64,000 bases of DNA from Engraulis encrasicolus (GCF_034702125.1 NC_085857.1:57362426-57426425); one strand, 5' to 3'. Positions 34,674 through 45,505 are shown, counted from the first letter of the stretch. Numbers and translations are program-made. The notes: generated by a model not told the origin, from the sequence alone.

Positions 34674-34723
34674 ACACAGACACACACAGACACAGACACA
34701 CACAGACACAGACACACACACAT
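34674..34723. repeat. CACAGA-rich microsatellite inside the LINE 3-prime UTR
   Basis: Alternating CACACAGA and CACAGA units. The frames over it are artefacts. Confidence 0.9.
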
Positions 34724-34759
34724 GCCAAGAGGTTCCAGATCTGGGCCAGCTCTGGCATC

Positions 34760-37700
34760 TCAGGCAGTCCAATCCCCAATAATAATGATGTCTTTCTTAG
34801 TGTCCTTCTGTATACTGTTAAACCGTTGAATGGCCCAAGGGACAAAGGACCTCCTTAGCCTGTCTGTCCTGCAGGTGAAAGCACGGAGTCTGTGACTGAA
34901 CAGACTCAGTTGGTTAGTGAAGGTGGCGTTAAGGGGGTGATGATGATTATCCATAATAGAGTCCAGTCTGCTCAGTGTTCTGCTCTCAGCTGTTGAGGTG
35001 AGTGACTGCAGCTCCATGCCCACCACTGACCCCGCCTTCCTCACCAGTCTGTCAAGGCGTCCAGCATCTCTCTTCCTAATGCTTCCACCCCAGCAAGTCA
35101 CAGCGTAGAAGAGCACACTGGCCATGACAGACTGGTAGAACATAAGCAGAAGTTGGCTGCAGACATTGAAGGACCTCAACCTTCTGAGGAAATAGAGCCT
35201 GCTTTGGCCTTTCCTGTAAAGTGCATCAGAATTTGTGGACCAGTCCAGCTTATTGTCAAGGTGCACTCCTAAGTACTTATAAGTACAGACAGTCTCCACA
35301 TTCTCTCCCCCAATAGAAACAGGCACCAAGGGCGGGGTGGAGCGCCTGAAATCGATGACCATTTCCTTGGTTTTGGTGGTGTTCAGGTGCAGCTGATTGT
35401 TTTGGCACCATCCTACAAAGTCATCCACCAGTCCCCTGTACTCCTCTTCCTGACCGTCTCTTATACACCCCACAATTGCAGTGTCGTCTGAGAACTTCTG
35501 CATGTGGCATGTCCCAGAATTATAGCTGAAGTCTGTCGTATACAGGGTGAAGAGCACGGGGGAGAGAACCGTTCCTTGTGGCGCTCCTGTGCTACTAATC
35601 ACTGTCTCCGATGTTATGCCACCCATCCTTACAGACTGGGGCCGCTCTGTGAGGTAATCAGTGATCCAGGTTACCAGGCTAGGCTGCACTCCAATCCGCA
35701 CCAATTTCTCTCTCAGCAGCAGTGGTTGTATGGTGTTGAATGCGCTGGAGAAGTCAAAAAACATGATTCTCACAGCACAGCCACCCTTATCCAAGTGAGC
35801 GTGTACCCTGTGAAGAAGATACAGGATAGCATCCTCCACTCCCACGTTCTCTTGGTAGGCGAACTGCAGAGGATCCAGTGAGTGGCGTACCTGGGGTTTG
35901 AGAAAATTGCGCAGCAGCACTCGTTCAAAAGTTTTCATTAGGTGTGAGGTGAGGGCAACCGGTCTGTAATCATTAAGTTCTTTGGGGTGAGTTTTCTTTG
36001 GAACAGGTACCAGGCATGACGTTTTCCACAAGATAGGAACTTTGCCTTCTTGTAGACTCCTATTAAAAAGGTGATGAAGAGGCTCAGCTAATTCCTCAGC
36101 ACATGTCTTTAGCAGTCTTGCACAGATGCCATCAGGGCCGGCCGCCTTGGACTTAAGTCTTTTCAGTGTCCTTCTAACTTGATCAGTGGTGATTGTCGGC
36201 TGTGGGAGTGCTGGGTTGGGGTAAGGGGGGGGTGGGAAAGGGGGGGGGGGTGGGTTTGTTCCAAGTCGCATAAGTGAGGAGAAGGAGCAGGGGAGGGGGA
36301 TAGAGGTAGTGGGGATTTGTGAGCCTGCTGTGTCCATTGGTGGAGGTACTGCTGCATTGTTGATGATGGTGGGAGTAGTGACCATAGGCAGAGTAGGAGG
36401 GTGTGGGGATGAAGTGTCCCTGTTAGTGAAGCTGGGTGAAGTAGTAACAGGAGTGGGGGGTTGTGAGTGGGGGAGATGGGAGCCTGCTGAAGAGTGGTTG
36501 TCAAGTGTGGGCTGGGGGGATTCAGGGGCTATAGAGGTGACAAGAGAAATGCTTCCCTCTGTGCCAGAGTTTCCAAACCGGTTGTAAAAATGGTTTAAAT
36601 CATTGGCCATTGATAGATCACCCTCTGCCATACATCTCTTCTTTCCACACCCAGTGATTTTTTTAATCCCCTGCCATGCCTCTTTAGCATTGTCCTTCAT
36701 TTTAATTTCCACCTTCTTCCCATATGCCACCTTGGCCTCCTTCAGTCTGCTTTTGAGTTCACGCTGTACACTCCTCAGTTCAGTCAAGTTTCCTTCCTTA
36801 AAAATCTTCTTTTTCTTATTGAGGAGTTGCTTGACATCACTGGTTACCCAGGGTTTGTTGTTGGGGTAGCAGCGAATCGTCTTTGTTGGTACAACGATGT
36901 CCATGCAGAAGTTTATGTAGTCAGTAGTACATGCTGTGGCCTCCTCCAGGTCATCACTGCCCTGCAGTATACTCCAGTCAGTGGTCTCGAAACAGTCTCT
37001 TAGTGCCTCCTCAGTTTCTGGTGTCCATTCTCTGAAAGTATGTGTGGTAACTGGTAGCCTTTGTACTTTTGGGATGTACAGAGGCTGTAAATGGATCAAA
37101 TTGTGATCAGAGAAACCCAGTGGGGGAAGGGGTGTGGCACTATATGCATCCTTCACGTTTGCATACAGGAGGTCAATGGTTTTATTTTTTCTTGTTGCAC
37201 AGTCAACACACTGATGGAAGTTGGTGAGGGTGGAGTTGAGGGTAACATGGTTAAAGTCCCCAGTGATGGCAAAGAAAGCCTCGGTATGCTGTGTTTGTAG
37301 CCTCGCAACAGTTGTGTGAATGACGTCACAGGCAGTGTCGGGCGCCGCTCTCGGGGGGACATAGACGCAGATTATTATACAGTGTGAAAATTCTCTTGGA
37401 GTGTAGTAAGGACGTACGCTGATGGCCAGTAGCTCCACATCTTTACTACACACTGTTTCCTTCACCGTTACATGTCCGGGATGACAAAACTTGTGATTGA
37501 TGTACATAATCAGTCCACCTCCTTTCTTTTTCCCTGAAAGTGCATTGTCTCTGTCAAGTCTAACTACGCTGAAGCCCGGTATGTCAACATTAGAAGTAGG
37601 AGTGAGACTAGTTAGCCATGTTTCCGTGAAGCAAATTAGACTCGCCTCTCTAAACAGTTTTTGGTTTCTTACCAGGGCGGTCAGCTCGTCCGTCTTGTTG

Positions 37701-37939
37701 GTTAGCGAATTCACGTTTCCCATAATAATTGCTGGGACAGAGGGCTTATATCTCCATTTCTTCTCCCGTCGCTTGGCCTTGACTGCGACCCCTGCTCTGC
37801 ATCCGCGAAAGCTGAAAACTTCTCTTGGAATGTCCACATGAACAGCGGCGGCAGAATCAGCAAACTTCCGCAGATCCATCAGCTGGCTGCGCGAGTAAAC
37901 AATGTTGCAGCGTCCATAGCAACGCACAGACTTCTCCAT
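34760..37939 (-). CDS. LINE protein: AP-type endonuclease plus reverse transcriptase, open frame
   Basis: The 1059-codon frame encodes an endonuclease domain (GNVNSLTNKTDEL near residue 74, CFTETWL with catalytic Glu at about 106, GDFNH at 227, GFSDHN at 275) and a reverse transcriptase domain (KAAGPDG near 598, FFDFSSAFNTI at 727, GAPQGTVLSP at 785, FSDD at 816-819). FSDD replaces the commoner FADD but keeps both aspartates. A Pro/Thr/Ser-rich segment at about 470-580 separates the domains. The C-terminus has the LGVHLD, WSTNSDALYRKGQSRLYFLR region typical of this clade. The enzyme nicks DNA and primes reverse transcription of its own RNA at the target. The frame is uninterrupted, so the copy may be young; its start Met is not certain. 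Confidence 0.9.
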   Translation of the reverse strand: MEKSVRCYGRCNIVYSRSQLMDLRKFADSAAAVHVDIPREVFSFRGCRAGVAVKAKRREKKWRYKPSVPAIIMGNVNSLTNKTDELTALVRNQKLFREASLICFTETWLTSLTPTSNVDIPGFSVVRLDRDNALSGKKKGGGLIMYINHKFCHPGHVTVKETVCSKDVELLAISVRPYYTPREFSHCIIICVYVPPRAAPDTACDVIHTTVARLQTQHTEAFFAITGDFNHVTLNSTLTNFHQCVDCATRKNKTIDLLYANVKDAYSATPLPPLGFSDHNLIHLQPLYIPKVQRLPVTTHTFREWTPETEEALRDCFETTDWSILQGSDDLEEATACTTDYINFCMDIVVPTKTIRCYPNNKPWVTSDVKQLLNKKKKIFKEGNLTELRSVQRELKSRLKEAKVAYGKKVEIKMKDNAKEAWQGIKKITGCGKKRCMAEGDLSMANDLNHFYNRFGNSGTEGSISLVTSIAPESPQPTLDNHSSAGSHLPHSQPPTPVTTSPSFTNRDTSSPHPPTLPMVTTPTIINNAAVPPPMDTAGSQIPTTSIPLPCSFSSLMRLGTNPPPPPFPPPPYPNPALPQPTITTDQVRRTLKRLKSKAAGPDGICARLLKTCAEELAEPLHHLFNRSLQEGKVPILWKTSCLVPVPKKTHPKELNDYRPVALTSHLMKTFERVLLRNFLKPQVRHSLDPLQFAYQENVGVEDAILYLLHRVHAHLDKGGCAVRIMFFDFSSAFNTIQPLLLREKLVRIGVQPSLVTWITDYLTERPQSVRMGGITSETVISSTGAPQGTVLSPVLFTLYTTDFSYNSGTCHMQKFSDDTAIVGCIRDGQEEEYRGLVDDFVGWCQNNQLHLNTTKTKEMVIDFRRSTPPLVPVSIGGENVETVCTYKYLGVHLDNKLDWSTNSDALYRKGQSRLYFLRRLRSFNVCSQLLLMFYQSVMASVLFYAVTCWGGSIRKRDAGRLDRLVRKAGSVVGMELQSLTSTAESRTLSRLDSIMDNHHHPLNATFTNQLSLFSHRLRAFTCRTDRLRRSFVPWAIQRFNSIQKDTKKDIIIIGDWTA

Positions 37940-38139
37940 ATCGGAATAAATAACTTCTTGTCCACGTTAAAAAATAAAAAAACGAATCAATAATAATATA
38001 CAGAAAAACAACAACTAAACGCTAATCTAAGAACTGGAAAATAAGTAATAAAAAACAACACGAAAGACGACTAGAACAGACATAAAACAAGGAGCTACAA
38101 AACTTGCTGCCATTCTCGCTGGCGCATACGTCATGGTGT

Positions 38140-39420
38140 GGTGTGATGTCATACCTGCAACCCAACTAAAGCTAGATTTATGCTTCGCTCGCATAGAATC
38201 TGCGTCCGTCCGTTTTCTGTCTATGCGAGTCCACGCCCCCCTCTCAGAGGCTCTGCGCCCGTCGTCTAGCGCCTTGAAAAAATTCTAACTATCCGTCGGA
38301 CGGACGCGGAGTACGCAGACAAAAAGGCACTATGATTGGTCGTCTCGCTACTTCCTTGTTCTGTTCTTGTGGCAGCGCAATGCCAGTAGTTTGCGAGAGC
38401 AGAGCTGTATTCTGTTAAAAACTTTATTAATGCCTTGTGTGTAAATGTGTGTAAATACACGAAGCTAAGCTTAGTAACAAACAATGCATCAGTTGAACAC
38501 TCGTGGCACAATGCCTGCGGTTTTACTACCGTTCCTCCACCGAATGTAAACACACATCGGCAGAATCAACTGTCTTTACATGCTTGCATTTTCTGCTCGT
38601 GAAAACAGACTGGGTATGTCAAATAATGATACCACTGCATTGCCTTTGCAATTTGTGTGAAAATACCTAGCTAACCGGGATAGAAAGCAACATTGCTTAA
38701 TAATGACCGCAGTGCTTACAATGAAGTGAAAGTATCCTAATCGCGCAATTTCAAATGTGGCTGGCAACGAGACCTCGGACCTCGCAGAGCTCGCAGATGC
38801 ATGAATACAAAATTGGTTCGTGGCCACTCCCACGCGACTTTTCACGCTCGCAGTTGCTGAAGTCTAATCTGACCTTAACCATTAGGCCCAACCAGGGGTG
38901 GAACATTTGCCACACCAGTCTCTGTGGCAGGTAGATTCTAAAATCTACCGGTCACTCACAATCTCACCATTTTTACCAGTTCATATTCAACCATTCCAAA
39001 CATTGTAATGCCAAGTAAGTGCCAAGTAACAATACTTTTGTTTCAGAGGTCATACATTCAGTTATTGTGATGCCAATTTTCATCACCAATTTGCTTAAAC
39101 CTTTGATGTTGGATGTTCTATATAATTCAGCATTAACCCGGGTGCCTGTAGAAAAATTTCACCCGTCAAGGTGGGTTGACATATTTCACCTGCCAAAGGC
39201 CAAATTCATCCATCATTGGCCAGGTGGACAGGTGCTTTTTTCCATCCATGGGCCCAACACAGTAACACCACAATCTTCCTACCTTATGTAGTACAGGGAA
39301 ATAAGGGGTTGGTTATTATACTGTATCTCATGTGCTAGTGTTGTACTTACACCATGAATTAACTTTTACTTTTGACACATCTGCTTATAAAGCACTTAAT
39401 GACCTTCTGTCTTGTTTCAG
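38140..39420. other. Intergenic or intronic sequence before the 39421 exon
   Basis: It contains CGCTCGCATAGAATCTGCG and GGACGGACGCGGAGTACGC words near 38190-38310, probably one end of a dispersed repeat, and a fragment near 38900-39250 related to the 52105 hAT family. I looked for a first exon of the acidic type and found none. The last 30 bases are the acceptor region of the next exon. Confidence 0.4.
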
Positions 39421-42252
39421 GGGAGAAAGCGGAGTGGAATCCACCCGACCAAACTGGGGAATCTGCGAACGAACAGGAAGAAGAAAAAACGAGCACGAAG
39501 AAAAAAGGAACAAGACGCAAAAAAGCTGAAAGAAAAGCAAAGAAGACGGCACGAATATTACAAACATCTGACGAGGATGATGATGCTGGTGGTGGTGGTG
39601 CTGATGATGCTGGTGGTGTTTTAACGGAGAATCAGAAAATTCGTCACCAAAGAGCAAAGATACACCAGTGCACCGAATGCGAGCGGGCCTTCGCGGCCAA
39701 GAAGGATCTCCTCCGCCACCAACGGATCCACACTGGCGAAAAACCTCACCTGTGCACCACCTGTGGCAAGTCATTCAGCCGAAAGCAGCACCTCATCCTA
39801 CACCAACGCACTCACACCGGCGAGAGACCCTACCAGTGCATGATCTGCTTGAAGACTTTTGCCAAAAGCGAACATCTCATCGAGCACCAGCGAATTCACT
39901 CTGGCGAAAAACCCCATCAGTGTACGGTCTGTGGCAAGGCCTTCACTCACTTCAGCTCTCTGAGCAAACACAAGAGAATTCACACTGGGGAGAAGAAGCA
40001 CGAGTGCCCGACTTGTGGAAAGTTCTTCGCTGAGGCGTCACTTCTGAGGTACCACCAGCGAACCCACACAGGAGAGAAGCCGTACCAGTGCATCGTGTGT
40101 GAGAAAGCATTTGCGTACTTGCGCGATTTGAACTCTCACGTGAGCATGCACACGGGGGAAAAGCCGTTTCTGTGTGCCCTGTGTGGTAAGACCTTCACGA
40201 GGAAAGACCACCTGACGGAGCACCACCTGAAGATGCACACCGATTACAGACCATTTCTCTGTGCCACTTGCGGACACAGTTTCACCTCCAACATGGACCT
40301 GAAGAGGCACCAGAAGCTCCACACGGCTCCAAAGCCACACGAGTGCAGCGTGTGCGAAAAGGCGTTTAGACACGTCAGTGGACTCGAGATGCACATGAGA
40401 GTCCACACAGGGGACAAGCCGTTTGCATGCCTGGTCTGCAGGAAGACGTTCGCGCGACAAAGCCACCTGGACAGACACAAGAGCACCCACACTGGCGAAC
40501 GCCCCTTTCCGTGCACCTCGTGCGAAAAGGCATTTCCGTGCATCAGCGACCTCAAGGCACATCAGAAAATCCACAGTGGTGAAAAACCACATCAGTGTGG
40601 CACATGCGGAAAAGCTTTTGTGCTGAAAAGTGATCTGAACCTCCACCAGAGGACCCACACAGGAGAAAAGCCTCACGTGTGTAATACATGTGGCAAGGCC
40701 TACAGCCGTATGCATCATCTCAAGGAGCACCAGAGAGTCCATACAGGCGAAAAACCTTATCAATGCAGTACATGCCACAAAGCCTTTGCAGGACTGAGTA
40801 ACCTGCAGAGACACGAGAGGACCCACTCCGGAGAGAAGCGCTACCAGTGCACGCTGTGTCAGAAGGCCTTCACGCGACTCAGCCAGCTGGAGAAGCACAA
40901 GAAGACGCATACGGTCGAAAAGCCGCATCAGTGCAGCTCGTGCGGGAAATCGTTCAAGGACAAGCAAGCGCTCGCGAACCACCACCAGAAAGTCCACGCC
41001 GCCGCAGAGAAGCAACAGCCGTACGAGTACGCCTCGTGTGAGAAGGCTGCGAGTCAGAACCACCACCATTTCATCGACCACCAAGGTGCCTATGCTGGTG
41101 AGCACCCGGGTCAGTGCGCCCCCACAGGCCCTCAAGACACTCATTCTCACCCTCTCCCTTACGCTCACATGGATTATCGTCAGCAAGGACACCCAGGGGA
41201 GAGGCCATATGAGTATAGCGCATGTGCACATCCTTTTTCATACTTTGCTGATACTTTCAATTACCACCATCAGAGAGTGCACCCTCCTGCACAAAGGTAC
41301 CAGTTTGCCTCATGTGCAAAGGCTTTCAGCGGAGAAGACCCAGCCCAGGGTACCATAGGTGGAAGGGCTTTTAATCAAAACGACAATCTCAACAAGCACC
41401 AACGTCCCCTCACTGAGCACCAAGGCAGTGGCAGCGGTGTAGCTCAAGGTCAGGGCACGACAGGTGGAAAGCCTTTCATTCCAAATGACCCTCTCAAGAA
41501 CCAACGTAGCAGCCACACTGAACACCAAGGAAGCGGCACTGGTGATGCCCCAGGAGGCCAGTGTAGTAGCACAGGCGAAAAATCTATCAGTCAAAATGAC
41601 CAGGCCACCAAACGCCAAGGAGCCGACACTGGTGACAGTCCACGTCAGGGCACTGCAGGTGGCCCAGTGTACGCACGGCACAGCTCTGACGATGAGATGG
41701 ATGCGGGTGAAGATGATGCAGACCATGGTAGCACAGGCGGTGGCGATAAAGAGGGAGAGGGAGATGGGGAGGGGGAGAAGGAGACGGAGGAAACTAAAAC
41801 GGAGCCCCGCTCTCCCGTCCAGGTGGAGGAGCGGCACCCTCACATATGCCGCACCTGCGGCAAGGGCTTTGCCGAAAAACTGGAGATGAGGGAGCATCAA
41901 AAGACCCACACGGGTGACAACCCCTATCGGTGCACCACCTGCAACAAGGACTTTGCGTGCCCGCGCGACTTGAAATCCCACCGAAGCACGCACACTGGAG
42001 AAAGGCCGTATCTTTGCGCAACGTGCGGGAAAACGTTCACGAGAAAAGACCATCTGCTGGAACACCACCACAGAGTGCACACCGGCGAAAAGCCTTTTGA
42101 ATGCGGCACGTGCGGAAACACCTACACGTACAAGCGAGACCTCAAGAAGCACGAGCGTGTCCACACCGGGGAAAAGCCGTTTCAGTGCAGCGTGTGCGGA
42201 AAGGCCTTCAGAGACAGCTGCGATCTCAAGGCGCACCAGAGAATTCACACAG
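39421..42252 (+). CDS. Main finger exon of a 28-finger C2H2 gene (fingers 1-21)
   Basis: The acceptor CTTGTTTCAG opens a phase-1 exon reading GEKAEWNPPDQTGESANEQ, then a Lys/Arg-rich and an acidic stretch. Sixteen fingers follow (first CTECERAFAAKKDLLRH, last CSSCGKSFKDKQALANHHQKVH). About 280 residues of decayed, finger-like sequence follow (41000-41845), then fingers 17-21 (CRTCGKGFAEKLEMREH to CSVCGKAFRDSCDLKAH). The exon ends CACACAG|GTAACG, exactly between His-Thr and Gly of the linker. Reading through gives NGHQSNCSPFEE and a stop at 42291, a possible alternative end. The open frame's upstream Met (39372) is intron sequence. No partner first exon is visible nearby; 8342 is in phase. Confidence 0.85.
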
Positions 42253-42661
42253 GTAACGGCCATCAAAGTAACTGTTCGCCCTTTGAGGAGTAAGGATTAT
42301 CCCTCCCCCAGTCCTTCTAGAATTTTACTCGAACACTCTACAGCTCCCATAGAAGTCTGTGTTAAAACTCTCGCAAAGTCCTTATGACCTCATAATGAGA
42401 ACTCTTTAATCACATATTTGGGAAGGTACTCCTCAAAGGGTTAAAATAACTGTTAACTGATAACTGTTATTATCAAAATATCTTACTAACGTTCAGAGTG
42501 ATTGCTATGAGTAGTGTGTATGTGTGTGTGTGCGTGCGTGCGTGTGTGCTTGTTTCCTGTTACCAAAAGACATTGTCCTCCATCAGATCCATACTACTAC
42601 TACTACCTCCTGTTCAGCAGAAAAGGCTTGTTCTCCAGCTGCCAACGTGATTGTTCTGAAT

Positions 42662-42701
<40 letters not shown>

Positions 42702-42724
42702 CGCATGTGTGTGTGTCCATACAG
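42253..42724 (+). other. Intron inside the finger array
   Basis: The 472-bp intron starts GTAACG and ends CCATACAG. Splicing joins ACAG to GAGAGAGGCC and restores the linker HTGERPY in frame. A TG/CG dinucleotide run (42664-42716) lies directly before the acceptor in place of a normal polypyrimidine tract. A stop codon at 42291 would end the protein if the intron were retained. Confidence 0.7.
42664..42716. repeat. (TG)n(CG)n microsatellite before the acceptor
   Basis: An alternating TG run with a CG core. It ends 8 bases before the intron acceptor at 42723-42724. Confidence 0.9.
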
Positions 42725-43335
42725 GAGAGAGGCCGTACCGCTGCACCACTTGTGGGAAGACCTTCGCATTCCAGGCCGCGTTCAAGATGCACCAGAGAGT
42801 CCACACGGGGGAAAAACCTTACCTGTGTACCACATGCGGCAAGGCCTTTGCGCAGCAGGGCAACCTGGAGACGCATCAGAGGATACACACAGGGGAGAAG
42901 CCCTACGAGTGCACCACGTGTGACAAGGCGTTCATCAGCGCCGGCGACCTCAAGAACCACACCAGGATTCACACCGGTGAAAAGCCGTACCAGTGCAGCA
43001 CGTGTGGCAAGGCGTTCAGGTCCAGCGATCACCTGAAGGGGCACCAGAGGATCCATACGGGGGAGAAGCCATACACATGCTCCACTTGTCACAAGGCCTT
43101 CGCTCTGCTCAGCAACCTGCAGCGGCACGAGAGGACCCACACGGGCGAGAAGAGGTACCAGTGCAGCGTCTGTGGAAAAGCGTTCACACGCACGTGCGAG
43201 CTCAAGATGCACCAGAGCGTTCACACAGGAGAGAAACCGTTTCAGTGCACGTTGTGCAAGATGGCCTTCGCACGACGCAGCCACCTGGTCAGACATCAGA
43301 AAACACACGGCGGAGCAAAGCTACATGCGTTGTGA
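42725..43335 (+). CDS. Last exon of the 28-finger gene (fingers 22-28)
   Basis: Starting GAGAGAGGCCG in phase 1, the exon encodes seven fingers from CTTCGKTFAFQAAFKMH to CTLCKMAFARRSHLVRH, with perfect TGEKP linkers, and ends GGAKLHAL with TGA at 43333. An open frame continues upstream into the TG repeat (VHTGERPY), but this is intron. Fingers 26-27 (CSTCHKAFALLSNLQRH, CSVCGKAFTRTCELKMH) resemble fingers 14-15 of the previous exon, and the last finger resembles the last finger of gene E (CRKAFTRRSHLVRH). Confidence 0.8.
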
Positions 43336-43594
43336 GATTTCACACAATACATTACATCACAGCACATGATATTTACAATACATGACATTACAATTGGCAG
43401 ATACTTTTATCCAAAGCGACTTAAAATTGAGGATCATAGCATACAACATAGAGCACTGGTACAAAGTGCACAGGAAATAGAAAGAACTATAAGTGCAAGC
43501 ACATGGGGTCACACATGGAGAAATGCTGCAATACTATGACATAAAGGGGAAGGCTGCATGATGAGGACACATGTGGACTTAAACTTCACAACAC

Positions 43595-43833
43595 ACTAGT
43601 GCACACTGCACACAACGAAATTGCATTCATGCCTCACCCATGCAAGGGGGCAGCCCAAAACTATCAGCAACTCAATGGAGCATTGCAGCAGGACGGTACC
43701 ATGCTCAGGGTACCGTCCCTGAAGGGGGAGGATGGGGGAGAGCACTGGCTAATTACTCCCCCCATCAACCTGGCTGGAGTCAAAACGGCAAACTTTGGGC
43801 TGACACACTAACCGCTTACCCATGACTGCCCAG
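43595..43833 (-). mobile_element. tRNA-derived SINE (same family as 9403)
   Basis: Shares CACACAACGAAATTGCATT, GCAAGGGGGCAGCCC, GGTACCATGCTCAGGGTACC and CATGACTGCCCAG with the 9403 copy. The B box is degraded (TTTTGACTCC on the minus strand), so it is older. Confidence 0.75.
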
Positions 43834-43839
43834 TGTTGC

Positions 43840-44600
43840 CTCGTGCTGGTGTAGGCTGCCAGTGTCCTACCGTGTGGCTGCCTACTGTTCCAATCATAGC
43901 TTATTTACTACTGTAAATAGTACCAGCCCGCATTGCCAGATTGGGTGGTTTTCTGCTGGGCTCTTTAGGATGACTGGTGGTTAAAAAAAAATTGGACAGG
44001 GTTGTCTGTAGATTTATGGCCATTGAAATAAATAGAATTTAGTTCATATTGTGCAGGATTTATTGCCTCCAGGTTTTTTTTTTTTTAGGGTTTTTTTTGG
44101 GGAGGGGGGGGGTCATCAGTCACAACTGGCAACCCTGTTTCCAACCCTGATTCACATTGTCAATGGCCGTGTTCGTGATGGCGCATTGCAGCCAAAACTT
44201 ACTGTACTTTGATCATACTACTAGTACTAAATATTAGTTTATTACTTAGTAAATATTCATTCAGTAATTTGGCAGCAATCTTACATATTGCACCTTTAGT
44301 CAATGCCGACTGTACATCACCCATATCCTGCCATATAGTGCTACATTACATAATCATGTCCTGTTAATGTTGAGCACACAGAGGTAGTCTATTGTGACAT
44401 GAGAATAAGACATGCTCAATTGTGGTTAATGAAAGTGGATTCTACTTTTCTTTAGGTTTTTTTTTTACTTTTATTTTTTTTTATGTGTCTTATTTATTGA
44501 TATATACTGTATTTTTTTCTGCCTTCTTTTTTGTACTTTTGTTTTAACATTTTAACATTGGGGAGAGAGAAAGCGAACAGTGAATCTGTTGAAGTGACTC
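43840..44600. other. Non-coding with a TTAA-MITE fragment
   Basis: The part 44163-44301 (CTTTGATCATACTACTAGTA, TTAGTAAATATTCATTCAG, ending TTGCACCTTTA) is the 3-prime half of the TTAA family and preserves the uninterrupted TTAGTAAATATTCAT site. The remainder is homopolymer-rich with nothing recognised. Confidence 0.5.
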
Positions 44601-44889
44601 GGGGTGAATTCCAATATGCAGACTCCCGTCCTCCCTTGCTCACTTGCCTCTTGTGGCCTCGTGATGACGTCACCGACAACAGAAGTGTATTTCAATATCT
44701 GGCAAAAGCTCAATTCTAATGTCACTTTCTCATTGGGATGGTGAATGCAGAATAGTCCCCAAAAAGTAGTTGTGGCTAGTCTGACAGCGGGGAGACTTTA
44801 TTGTTTTCTGCATGGAGGCGGGGCGTCAGCAAAACGCCAGGCCACAAGCACAGGTCTAGGACATGAGTCTGCATATTGGAATCCACCCC
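44601..44889. mobile_element. MITE of the GAATTCCAATATGCA family
   Basis: GGGGTGAATTCCAATATGCA and TGCATATTGGAATCCACCCC are inverted ends. Interior words (GATGACGTCACCGACAACAG, TTTCAATATCTGGCAAAAGC) are shared with 61659-61960 and 62517-62845. No target duplication is clear for this copy. Confidence 0.7.
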
Positions 44890-45505
44890 ATGAGTAATCT
44901 ATTCTTTTACACCGAGTCCAACAACCTCCTTACACCGCTCGTGCCCCACATTGGCAACAACACAGTGCACACACCTCACCGTCATGTGGAGTCTTTGGGA
45001 TGTGTGGCACAGAAGGATTTGCATGGCGTCTGAATTCTACCATCATCAATACAAGAGTTTGGTTAAAACGTAATGCAACACTTTAAGGAAATACTGTACA
45101 GTATATAAACCCAGACACTGCGGAAGTTTATTGAAACAATGTCTCAGCAAGTTTTTGTGTGTACCGTGGTGAAACAAGCTTTTTTTGTTTTGTTTGCTTT
45201 TTGTTTGTTTGTTGGTTTGGGTTTTTTGGGGGGGGGGTATAATCATGTATATTATTTTACATGTTGTGAGTATTTTTTATGTTTTTCATCCATATAATCA
45301 TTTATATTGATTGTTGTTGTTGTGGGTGTTTATAACTCTCTTAAACCACATCATGTTTTCCATGTTTCAGTCCTTACCATCATGATCTACGGTCCCTACC
45401 ATAGCCTAGCCTCATCATGATCTACAGTCTTGTACTGGAACTTATGTGTTGACATTTATACTCAAAAAAGGTTCATACAATAAAGGCAGATCACATGCTA
45501 AATAC
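44890..45505. other. Nothing recognised
   Basis: T-rich sequence with homopolymer runs; no exon or bounded repeat. Confidence 0.4.

Larger units (their letters stand above)
34594..38136 (-). mobile_element. L2-like LINE, apparently near full length
   Basis: The element reads on the minus strand, with a 5-prime untranslated part from about 38136, one long coding frame, and a 3-prime end GGGATCAATAAAGTTTCTC followed by a tandem CTCTA/CTACT tail at 34594-34617. That tail structure is typical of L2-clade elements in fish. No target duplication could be identified, and the 5-prime border is estimated from where the GC-rich leader starts. Confidence 0.8.

Noticed and set aside
22863..39420. A dedicated first exon for the 28-finger gene
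   Set aside because: Searched by eye for SAT-V-VKxE, PPSSVSS or ESSLNG coding before a phase-1 donor; nothing convincing was found.
40038..42266. Long minus-strand open frames (397 and 318 codons)
   Set aside because: They are antisense to the finger exon. Repetitive finger coding keeps reverse frames open; they show no domain of their own.
42514..42724. Met and Cys/Val-rich N-terminus of the 273-codon frame
   Set aside because: It is encoded by TG microsatellite and ends at a splice acceptor that joins in frame to the previous exon, so it is read as intron.
42583..43308. Minus-strand 241-codon frame
   Set aside because: Antisense shadow of fingers 22-28 and the TG repeat.
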